Translations under genes and position numbers: made by a program
Source: Hygrophila difformis
Lineage: Eukaryota > Streptophyta > Magnoliopsida > Lamiales > Acanthaceae
Length of the DNA stretch: 64,000 bases
Direction of reading: 5' to 3'
Assembly: GCA_030278955.1 (NCBI GenBank)
Contig: JAOANR010000005.1
Location: 35,343,105-35,407,104 of the forward strand
Part shown: positions 47,863 to 56,148 of the stretch, piece by piece
Position numbering within the stretch: the stretch's first letter is position 1
Layout of the letters: each line of letters starts with the position of its first letter
The notes under the pieces: generated by a model
Told to the model about the DNA's origin: nothing
Database searches by the model: none
What the model saw: the letters and a program-made list of their open reading frames with translations, nothing else

Positions 47863-47864
47863 TT

Positions 47865-48732
47865 TGTTAATAGTAAAATTTGGGAGAAAGGAATTTCTCT
47901 TGTATTAATGAAACTTGGGGAAAGATTACATAAAAACTAGGAAAAAAACAGGAATTGAAAGAAAGCGGTAAATGAATTTAAGAACAGAAAGCAGTAAAAT
48001 TGCAGGAAAAGAAAATAATTAAATGCGCTCTTTGGAAGAGTATTGGAGGTGTCCTCGCATATGGTGCCGCTTGGTGCATATATAGTAGTGAGAGTCTTCA
48101 GGCTACGAACTCCCCATGATCCGGCCTTGATTTGTTTCCTTAAGGATGGCCTCCATAGTGGTGTTGATTCCTCAAGCTACTTTGCTCCATAATCTCTTCT
48201 TGATCTGTTTCCTTATGCGGCCGCATCACTCTCTGATATATTTCCTCAAGATGAGGCCTCCTTGATTTGTTTCCTTACTCTAGATGAAGCCTCCTTGATT
48301 TGATGTTTCCTTACTCTAGATGAGGCCTCCTCGATTAGATGAGGTCTCCTTGATATGTTTGAGGCCTCCTTGATTAGATGAGGCCTCCTTGATATGTTTG
48401 AGGCCTCCTTGATTAGATGAGGCCTCCTTGATATGTTTGACGCCTCCTTGATATGATGAGGCCTCCTTGATTAGATGAGGCCTCCTCTTGATATGTTTGA
48501 GGCCTCCTTGATATGATGAGGCCTCCTTGGTATGTTTGAGGCCTTCTTCACATACCAGGCCTTGAACCCTTCTTCCGGACTGGGCTCTTCCGGACTGGGC
48601 CACACATCCACCTCCTGATATATCTTCTGGGCTACGCGTTTTTCTTCCGGATATATTTTTGACTGGGCCGGGCAACCGAAAACAGATGGGCCTCCACCAT
48701 AGAGATGGGCTCCATATTTTGTTGGGTTAACA
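47865..48732 (-). repeat. 5' LTR of the TR-GAG element
   Basis: 868 bp, 44 shorter than its partner. Its GAGGCCTCC array (about 48245-48545) has fewer units, and it carries a short extra duplication (CTTCCGGACTGGG) near 48575-48600. Confidence 0.88.
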
Positions 48733-48737
48733 GAAAT

Positions 48738-49230
48738 AAAGAAAAATAATGTGTGAATCATTAAAGGAAAGCAAGTAAAAGAAAAGAAAATAAAATAAAT
48801 AAAATCGACATTACTGAAATGTTTATTTGAAGTGGTGTTGGAACCCTTTCTCAAGTTTAGAAGTTGTCTATTTATAAAAATTTAGGTGACTTTCTACGTA
48901 AGGACACCTCTTTGGATGAGTCGGGTCTTGATCGGAGGTGAATTTCTACCCGCATTTCCTTTCATTTAGTGCGGATAAGCCCTCCTGCAATGATCGGGAT
49001 GCTTCCTTGCTTGGGGTCATATTGACTTGACTTCTTTGGAACGTCTCTCTTCGATGACAAAGACTCAAGCAATTGACTGCTCAGATTTGCTGTTCGGGCG
49101 ATAAGATTTGGGCCCTAATTCATTTTGGGCTTTATTAACATATTTTTATAAGTTAATAGTAGTACACTACGATTATTACTACATGCATATGAGTATTTTG
49201 CATATTTATATATTGTAGATATATATATAT
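48738..49230. other. spacer
   Basis: Interrupted flank of the TR-GAG insertion site. AT-rich with one moderately GC stretch (48890-49130). I recognise nothing in it. Confidence 0.4.
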
Positions 49231-49249
49231 AAGTATATATATTTGCAAT
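49231..49249. repeat. target-site duplication of LINE 2, left copy
   Basis: AAGTATATATATTTGCAAT, repeated exactly at 52496-52514 directly after an A-run. Confidence 0.85.
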
Positions 49250-49272
49250 CCATTAACAATAGTTAATTAAAA

Positions 49273-50288
49273 ATGGCGAGAGGGCAGTCATGGTGGGGCG
49301 GCAGTGAAGGAGGGATGAGGAGATGGAGCAGCCAGCATTCCGGGGCAGGAGAGGGAAGTCAGGATGGGGTAACATTGAAGGAGAGGCGAGGGGGTGAAAT
49401 CTAGATACACGACAGAATATGGCGGTGGAAGCGGGAGAAACACAATCGGAAAATCATGTTTGGAGTCTATGTAGGAAACATATCCCTAGAAGTGCCGAAT
49501 GATCAAATTTTCCGGGGTATAGATAAAGTGGCAAAGGTATATGATTGGTTTATTCCTGCAAGGCGGTGGCCGGAGAAGGGTTTTAAATTCGGATTTTTTA
49601 GATTTAAGAGGAGAGCGGAGGCGGAATTGGTCATGCATAGATTGAATGGGAGAATGGTGCTGGGGAGAAGGTGGAGGGTTTGTTGGGCTCATCCAAGTCG
49701 GAGGATGCTAAGTGCGGCGGTGATGGTGGTATAAAGCATAGAAAGGAAATGGACCCTATTAATCGTAGAAGGGTAGAAGTAAAGTCAGAGGGACGGCAGA
49801 AGAATACCAATAGTACTTGGAGGGATGAAAGATCGTATGCAGAGGTTACGAAAGAGGATTAGGGTCGGAAACCAAGTGGGGTGAAGGATGGGAGAATGTG
49901 CTCGGTGAAGCTTGAACTGGTGAAAAGTGATTTGGTGTGGCTTAAAAAGTCAGCAATGGTGGACAATAAGAAGTTTGAGCTGCTGGGTGGCTTCCAAGAG
50001 TGGTTATTCAAGGAATATAGAGAATGTGAGGAGGTGATTTATGGAGGAGGACATGTGGTTTTGGTGGTGTTTCGGAATGAAGAAGATAGGAATAAATTCC
50101 TATCTGACCGGAGAGATCGCGAGTATATTGGTTGGAAACGTAGGTGGGCTCCTGAGGCCTTGATGATAAACCCGTTGGTATGGATTTATGTATTTGGACT
50201 TCCCTTCACATCCTGGAGATCGCGAGTATCTTTCAACATAGATGTTGAAAGAGGCGTTTCCAACAATTTATGCTCTTTTAGTAAATAA
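49273..50288 (+). pseudogene. LINE 2 ORF1 remnant (RRM plus DUF4283-like)
   Basis: The ATG at 49273 is the likely original start; an in-frame stop follows near 49402. RRM at 49456-49700 (GVYVGNIS as RNP2-like, KFGFFRFKRR as RNP1-like). After a frame change, 49881-50288 matches LINE 1 ORF1 (EVIYGGGHVVLVVF, WIYVFGLP). The C-terminal half is deleted. The RRM would bind RNA. Confidence 0.78.
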
Positions 50289-51383
50289 GGTAGGGAAAAT
50301 CTGAGAGTTCGGATAATGGATTGGGCTTGAGTGGGAATGGAATATTGATCTCAGACGCCCTCTGTTTGATTGGGAATTAGGAGTATGGAATGAGTTTATG
50401 GTGGTACTTGGGCGCCAACAACTTAATAGATTCATGGTAGACCGAGTGAGATGGAGCAAAGAAGGAAATTGATGTTTTTCGGTCCGGTCTTGCTGGTACA
50501 GATGTGAATGAGAAATGGAGGAGGATCAACAATCGTTCTGGTTGCGCCTTTGGAAGATAAAATGCCCGATGACGGTAAGGTTGTTGGCATGGAAAGTTAT
50601 GAAGGATACTCTTCCGGTTCGAGACACTTTGGTAAAGAGAAGTTGCTTACAAGCATTGAATGCACTTGTTCTATTTTGTAGGGAGGAGGAGACCGTCGAC
50701 CATGTGTTTTGTAGGGCGAGGCAGTCAATGAATTTTGGTATAAAAGAGTCGAATGGTTTGGTGTTCATTGGCTGGTTCCTGGGAAGGTAAAGCAGCTGTT
50801 GAGTTGGTGGTTTGATGTCCAAATCAGGCGTGGACATAGGGAGGCATGGATGTTGACGTGCATGGCTATACTTTGGTCGATATGGAGATAAAGAAATGAG
50901 GTGGTGTTTAAGGGGATGAGGTTTGATAGAAAAGGGGTGGTGGAAGAAATAAGGTGGACGATTGGTATATGGTGGCAGGCGTTCATGGGCGGCCAGGATG
51001 CAGATTTTGCTTGCTTGGATGTTGATTTCCCCGGGAGTCTGTGTCATGTGATCGGGCCTAAAAGGAAAGTACCGCGGAATGGGTTGGTTTGGGAACGTCC
51101 CGGGAAGGGTTGGTGGAAGGTGAATACGGATGCGTCATCTTTGGGGAATCCTAGGCCGTCAGGGGTGGGTGGAGTTATTAGAGACGATGGGGGCGAGGTG
51201 ATTTTTATTCTTTCGGATAACATTGGATGTACAGATTCTACAGAAGCAGAAGTCACAACCATAAATAGAGTATGCATGGCGCTAGTTCGAGATCAAGGGT
51301 TTTCTCTCCCAAAATTGATCTTTGAATGTGATTCGTTTAACGTGGTGTGTTGGATGAAAGAGTCGGGGAGTATCCCTTGGAGG

Positions 51384-52158
51384 CAGTGGCGGATGCAGAA
51401 ATTTATATTGATAGGTCAATTTTTTATTATTTTTTTACGGGTATCCCCAGCCCACATTAGGCCCAAAACTAATCATTCGAGGATCTGGTGGGCATTGAAT
51501 GGTTGCCTCTCCCAAAGCAAAATTCTACATACATAAAGGATCGAACCCAAGACCTTTGCTTAAGCTACCAGAACCCCTTACCACTTAGGCCAACTGCGTT
51601 TGGTAATTTTTAATAATTAATTTAGTTAAATTAATTTAATATAATAATTATTGTATAACTGAAAATAATTTTATTATTTAGTATCATTGTACTATAGCAT
51701 GAATAATAACGTTCATTAACAAATCTCGTTTTAGAAAAGCAACCTTGTAATCATTCAACAACTGATCCGGTATGTTATTATTGTTATTCCCACACGAAGA
51801 AGTGATACAAACTTCGAATTAAAAGTAAATACACTCTAAAATATGTTTCATGTTTTTTTTTTTAATTTTTTATCTCAACAAACTTGTAGTAAAAATTTAT
51901 TTAAATACTTCTCATTCCATTATCAAATTCAAAATTGAGTTCAAAATGCCATCCAAAATCAAAACAGAATTTTTTTTACCTTGGGTAAATTTAATAAAAT
52001 CTACTATTTTATATAATAGACAGAGTTAAAATTAATTAATCCATTTCATTTAAATTTATTTGGCTAAATTTAACTTATTATATATTAATTAGTATATTTT
52101 TTAAAAAAATAATGGTAGGTCAATTGACCTACTTTGAACTAAGGTGGATCCGCCCATG
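51384..52158. mobile_element. hAT-like non-autonomous element
   Basis: An exact 8-bp duplication, CTTGGAGG, at 51376-51383 and 52159-52166, typical of the hAT superfamily. Termini CAGTGGCGGATGCA and the complement of CATGGGCGGATCCA are short imperfect inverted repeats beginning CA. Taking out the element with one duplication copy restores the RNase H reading frame of LINE 2. AT-rich, no transposase; contains a SINE. Confidence 0.85.
51425..51605 (-). repeat. tRNA-derived SINE, copy 2, nested in the hAT-like element
   Basis: On the minus strand: A-box region TTGGCCTAAGTGGTA, B-box region GGTTCGATCC, body with GAGAGGCAACCATTCAATG, end GGGGATACCCGT, then an A-rich tail. Flanks AATTTTTTA and AATTTTTAA could be a degenerate target duplication. 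It is the best-preserved pol III promoter of the three copies. Confidence 0.75.
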
Positions 52159-52495
52159 CTTGGAGGTTTACTAAGATGCTGGGACCCATTCTGGTGGTGC
52201 TGCGATGTGGAGGGGAAGTGAGGGTGGAACATATTTTTTGTGAAAGAAATTCGCTTGCATATCAATACGCTAGAAGAGGTGCAGCCGGTGCAGACAAGAT
52301 GGAAATTTGGTGTTAACGCAGATTGGAAGATCACATTCTGTTTTGGCGGAAATTGATTTCTGGGGAGTATTGAGGGCTGTTTGTTAGCTAACAGCAGTTC
52401 ATGTACAATGGTTGTTTGGTGGTACTTGTGAAATCATTTTGAGGCCTTGTACTGATGCTTTTGTTTGGAATAAAACCGATCTGTTGCTCAAAAAA

Positions 52496-52514
52496 AAGTA
52501 TATATATTTGCAAT
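52496..52514. repeat. target-site duplication of LINE 2, right copy
   Basis: Exact copy of 49231-49249. Confidence 0.85.
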
Positions 52515-52547
52515 GAAAATCATCAATTTAAAATTATATAAAAAGTA

Positions 52548-52760
52548 ATTGGCCTGAGTGGTATGGAGCACTGACAGTTTAAGTAAAGGTCTCGGTTTCG
52601 AACATTTAATTTATGTATGCAGAATTCTGATTTGAAAGATGCAACCTTTCAATGCCTACTAGATTCTCGAGAGATTAATCTTTCGCTCAATGTGGCATGG
52701 GATACCCGGTATGCACAAAAAAAAAATAATAATAATAAATAAAAAATAAAAAAATCATAA
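52548..52760 (+). repeat. tRNA-derived SINE, copy 3
   Basis: A-box region TTGGCCTGAGTGGTATGG, B-box region GGTTTCGAAC, shared body (AAGATGCAACCTTTCAATGC), end GGGATACCCGGT, then an A-rich tail with AAT units. It lies just downstream of the LINE 2 duplication. Confidence 0.75.
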
Positions 52761-52936
52761 TATGAACTACAATAATTAAATTAACACTACTTGGGTCTTT
52801 CCGCCTGAGTCCTGTACAGGACTTCTTTCTGCTGATTTGGCTGGCACGCGGTTCCCATGTGCTCACTAACATTTGGTTTTCCCTTTATTTTTATTTTCCT
52901 CTTTTCCTAGTATGAATTGGCTGTAATGCAAATAAT

Positions 52937-53011
<75 letters not shown>

Positions 53012-53032
53012 AATAATAATAATAATAATAAT
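52937..53032. repeat. (CAA)n-(TAA)n compound microsatellite
   Basis: About 25 CAA units followed by about 7 TAA units, almost perfect. Confidence 0.95.
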
Positions 53033-53397
53033 TGAATTAATTAGTTATGAGACTACCAATTTAAGTAAAGTCTTAGATTACTAATGGATCTCAAAATTCT
53101 CTTGGTTCATTCGAAGATATTGTATATTAATGGGTTTACTAGTTTTCTCTTTGGCACACTATAGGTCTATTGTAATACTTGGAGAATGGTTTAAAAGTAG
53201 TAAAACAAGCTACTTATAGGAATCATTTCTTTCTTGATAGTCATCATCCTCTAAAAATTTAAAGTTAAACGTGCTACCTTTAAAGTAATTTTAGGATGCT
53301 GATCTCCTAAGATGTTTCCCATAGTATATGAAAGTGGAGCCAAAAGCACAATGAAAAGAGCTAGTATTGATTTCTGGGCTTAATCTTAACTATCTAG
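53033..53397. other. spacer
   Basis: AT-rich; I see nothing supportable. Confidence 0.5.
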
Positions 53398-53408
53398 CCA
53401 ACAACATA

Positions 53409-53658
53409 CAATTAAGTTTGGGTGCTGGCAATTTTTATGCCAGCAGGTACTGGCATGAATAAAATTATGTCTAGGACTCGTAAAGTGATGTTTAGGTTTT
53501 ATAAAGTAATGTATAAATTGTAGATTATTTTTTCTTATCTTTTTATTTATAACCTCATTTATCATTTTTTAATATCCACACATCACTTTACACACACACT
53601 TTCATCACTTTTAAATGTCCGGTCATCATAGGTACAGGCGCCAGCACAGAAACCACTC
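53409..53658. mobile_element. small foldback element with 11-bp flanking duplication
   Basis: Exact CCAACAACATA at 53398-53408 and 53659-53669. The interior is symmetrical: GTGCTGGC and GTACTGG near the left, mirrored by GTACAGG and GCCAGCAC near the right, and AAAGTGATG motifs mirrored by CATCACTTT. It may be a MULE-derived MITE (9- to 11-bp duplication), but the outermost bases are not clear inverted repeats. Confidence 0.55.
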
Positions 53659-53676
53659 CCAACAACATATAGAGTA

Positions 53677-53935
53677 CTCCCTCCGTCCCATCTCTTATGT
53701 CATGTTTGACTTTCTGATACTGTTTATTGTTCAGCTTTGACTCAATTTTTTTGCAATGATATATTTGAAAAAAATAGTCGAGTTGGATCTTGTTAGGTAC
53801 ATATGATTATGTAGTTTTAGAATATATAATTTACATAATTTTTCATTGTACATATTTCGAGATATTAATGATTGACAAAGTGCATTGGATTGTGTGCAAA
53901 AGTCAAACAAGACAAGTTAAATGAGACGGATGGAG
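53677..53935. mobile_element. Stowaway MITE, intact
   Basis: CTCCCTCCGTCCCAT at the left, inverted GAGACGGATGGAG at the right, TA on both sides (53675-53676, 53936-53937). Same subfamily as the split copy at 28648-35575 and a template for its empty site. Confidence 0.88.
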
Positions 53936-53948
53936 TATAAAGTAACAT

Positions 53949-53973
53949 TCTTTCTTTCTTTCTTTCTTTATGT

Positions 53974-54010
<37 letters not shown>
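53949..54010. repeat. (TTTC)n and (AT)n microsatellites
   Basis: Five TTTC units at 53949-53969 and sixteen AT units at 53979-54010. Confidence 0.95.
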
Positions 54011-54012
<2 letters not shown>

Positions 54013-54220
54013 CATAATTAGTCATTTACGATTTTATTTTTGAACTCACAAGTAACGTCAATGTATTTGTGAGCTTAAACATGTAGACCTGAGCCAAAAG
54101 CAATTCCACGCATTATTGTAAGGGTTTGAATCATAAATCTGATTTCAATGGTTAGAACTTTGTCCAATCAAACCAAATACTGTTGGTATATTTTATTTTT
54201 AATTTATTACAATTTAAAAT

Positions 54221-55070
54221 TGTTGTTATTAACGTGCTCTTGTGCAGATTTAGTAGTTCCATGGTTGTTGAAACTACGACAGAACGACCGAAGCAGTTAC
54301 TGTCAGTCATGCGCGACAGTTACCTGATCTGTATGCGCGCTCTAACCGACTCAGACTGATCTAATTCGCGTCTCTGAGTATATATATGTGTCTAGACTTT
54401 CTGTAAACAAGTATTGAGTTTATTGAGTTGTAATTTTACACATTCTACACACTTTACACACACTAGTCGGTTATTTCTCTCCAAGATTCACTAGTTCTAT
54501 TCTTTGAGAGAGAGTTAGAAATTCCTTGTGTTCATTCTACTTTTTAGAAGATTATTCTGTATACGCAAGGACTGAATTACTGTGATTCAACAAGTGTTCT
54601 TGTTGAAGAAATCTTTTCTACACCCGATTGAAGAGGCTTTTGGAAGAAGCGCTCAAAGATTGATGGAGATGGATTCAGGAAGACTGCTATGCCAAGAAGC
54701 CACGGTTCTTGAAGCCTGAACAACCAGGGAATTCAAATTGGACAGGATCGTCCGGAGACGTAGTTGTGGGGGAGTCGCGACTACGGTCTGTCTGCAAACA
54801 GGGAAGTGTTGCTTTAGAGTTTGAATTGGTTGTTTGTGAGTCTTCTAGGTCTAGGATTTCTTGAGTATTTAGTATACGTCGCCTGGATTGGAATCCCCCA
54901 GACGTAGGCCGAAGGCCGAACTGGGTTACCAAATCACGTGTCTTTACTTTCTGCTGCATTACACTGATTTGCACACTCTGATTCACACACTCACTATCGT
55001 TCACACGTCGTTTTAACTACTGCTCGACGACCGCGCTAAATCCAAGATTTTACGTAATCTGGGACCAACA
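54221..55070 (+). repeat. 5' LTR of element A
   Basis: Starts TGTTGTTATT, ends GGGACCAACA. TATATATA at about 54379-54387 (after CTGAG) is the likely TATA box, which would put transcription start some 30 bases later. Confidence 0.95.
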
Positions 55071-55072
55071 CT

Positions 55073-55084
55073 TGGTATCAGAGC
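55073..55084 (+). other. primer binding site, initiator-Met tRNA, element A
   Basis: TGGTATCAGAGC, two bases after the 5' LTR. Confidence 0.9.
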
Positions 55085-55131
55085 GGCAGACTCTGATATA
55101 GTAGAGGCGATCTGAAAAATTTCTTGGAAAG

Positions 55132-56148
55132 ATGAATAGAGAAGGCGCTTCTTTGTCAAGACCACCATTGTTCGATGGCACGAATTATAGATATTGGAGA
55201 ACTCGGATGAAGATCCATCTTATGGCACTTGGAGATGATGTTTGGGACGCAGTCGAGACAGCCTGGCAACCACCCACTCGACCACGAGCTACAGCTGATG
55301 GTTCTACGGATCCACCTGGAAGTCGACCGGCAACGAAGGATGAATATACTCAAGCTGAAAAAGATGCCAAGAAAGGGAATTATACGGCCTTAAATGCGAT
55401 TTTTAGCGCCATGGACGAAACGCAGTTCCAGCTAGTCACAAACCACACACTGGCTCATGACGCATGGAGGACTCTAGAGGTTATGTATGAGGGTTCTGAA
55501 GATGTTCGGGCTACCAAATTACAGCGAGTTGAAACCATGTTCGAGAATTTGAAGATGAACAAGGATGAATCTATTTCGGTCTATTACGGGAGGTTCAAAG
55601 ATATTGTAAATCAAGCCTATTCCTTGGGATTGATTTATGATAATCAAAAATTGGTTCGAAAGATGTTGAGGACTCTTACCAAGAAGTATGCTCCGAAGGT
55701 TGCAACATTGGAAGAATTGGATAAGTTGAACACCATTACCTTGGATGGCTTAGTGGGAATTCTTCAAACATACGAGATGAATCATCTTGAAGAAGAATCA
55801 ACAAGGAGTATTGCTCTCAATGTGGAAGAAGAAGATTCTGGAAACTCCTCTGAAGACGATGTATCTTATATTTCCAGAAAAGTGGCAAAGATGCTGCAAG
55901 ACAGACGTACAAAGAAATTCTACAAACAGCAAGGTCGCAGTTCCAACGATGTTCCGACGACGGACAGACCACCTCGCAGAGACTTCAAAAGAAAGGATAG
56001 CAGCAAAGTTGATCGTTTCAACAACAAGAAGAAGGACTATGACAAGCCGGACAAGTTTGCCTCGGTGATTTGCTATGAATGTGGAGGCCAAGGACATGTT
56101 CGATCTGAATGTGCCACAGCCAAAAGAAAGGAAAATGCGAGAAAATAA
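55132..56148 (+). CDS. copia Gag, element A
   Basis: 338 residues from the first ATG after the PBS (MNREGASLSRPPLFDG). Copia gag core at about 1-230 (YRYWRTRM, HDAWRTLEVMYEG, LRTLTKKY), Lys/Arg-rich linker, CCHC knuckle CYECGGQGHVRSEC at about 315-328. It stops 11 codons later at 56146-56148. The older copy A' reads through this boundary into pol without a stop. Here one extra A in the A-run at 56132-56135 shifts the frame, so Gag ends early and is separated from the downstream coiled coil, second knuckle and pol. Gag would form particles in the cytoplasm and bind element RNA. Confidence 0.9.
   Translation: MNREGASLSRPPLFDGTNYRYWRTRMKIHLMALGDDVWDAVETAWQPPTRPRATADGSTDPPGSRPATKDEYTQAEKDAKKGNYTALNAIFSAMDETQFQLVTNHTLAHDAWRTLEVMYEGSEDVRATKLQRVETMFENLKMNKDESISVYYGRFKDIVNQAYSLGLIYDNQKLVRKMLRTLTKKYAPKVATLEELDKLNTITLDGLVGILQTYEMNHLEEESTRSIALNVEEEDSGNSSEDDVSYISRKVAKMLQDRRTKKFYKQQGRSSNDVPTTDRPPRRDFKRKDSSKVDRFNNKKKDYDKPDKFASVICYECGGQGHVRSECATAKRKENARK

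Larger units (their letters stand above)
44352..48732 (-). mobile_element. gag-only LTR retrotransposon (TR-GAG type, Ty3/gypsy gag)
   Basis: LTRs at 44352-45263 and 47865-48732 have TGTTAA...TTAACA ends and an exact 5-bp target duplication, GAAAT, at 44347-44351 and 48733-48737. The 2.6-kb interior encodes only a gypsy-type gag on the minus strand; no protease, RT, RNase H or integrase is present. A GC-rich GGCCGCC array fills the space between gag and the 3' LTR. This is the layout of TR-GAG elements, which must use enzymes of an autonomous partner. Outside the arrays the LTRs differ by about 1% by eye, so insertion was recent. Confidence 0.88.
50333..52310 (+). pseudogene. LINE 2 ORF2 C-terminal remnant (zf-RVT and RNase H), split by a hAT-like element
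   Basis: Sequence from 50333 matches LINE 1 ORF2 just downstream of RT (RRPLFDWELG). The frame then stops near 50470 and resumes at 50515 (LWKIKCPMTVRLLAWKV). Next comes the RNase H: VNTDASSLGNP near 51121, STEAEV, FECDSFNVV near 51325. It breaks at 51383. After the insertion (51384-52158) the same frame resumes at 52167 with residues matching LINE 1 (VEHIFCERNSLAYQYARRG). Endonuclease and polymerase are absent, so the copy cannot move itself. Confidence 0.82.
49250..52495 (+). mobile_element. L1-type LINE with RRM-type ORF1, internally deleted (LINE 2)
   Basis: A plus-strand copy of the LINE 1 family with an A8 tail at 52490 and a 19-bp target duplication. It keeps the 5' end, ORF1 N-terminal part and the last quarter of ORF2, but lacks the endonuclease and all of RT: sequence equivalent to about 3.5 kb of LINE 1 is missing at a junction near 50280-50330. 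A 775-bp hAT-like insertion splits its RNase H. Confidence 0.88.

Noticed and set aside
52548..52620. tRNA gene
   Set aside because: A- and B-box-like motifs are present but no cloverleaf or acceptor stem forms, and a SINE body and A-rich tail follow.
52937..53032. Regular repeat that might look like a CRISPR-type array
   Set aside because: It is a (CAA)n-(TAA)n microsatellite with no spacers, in a plant genome.
54687..55004. Minus-strand 105-residue frame repeated at 62794-63111
   Set aside because: It lies wholly in the LTR and repeats only because the LTRs are duplicates.
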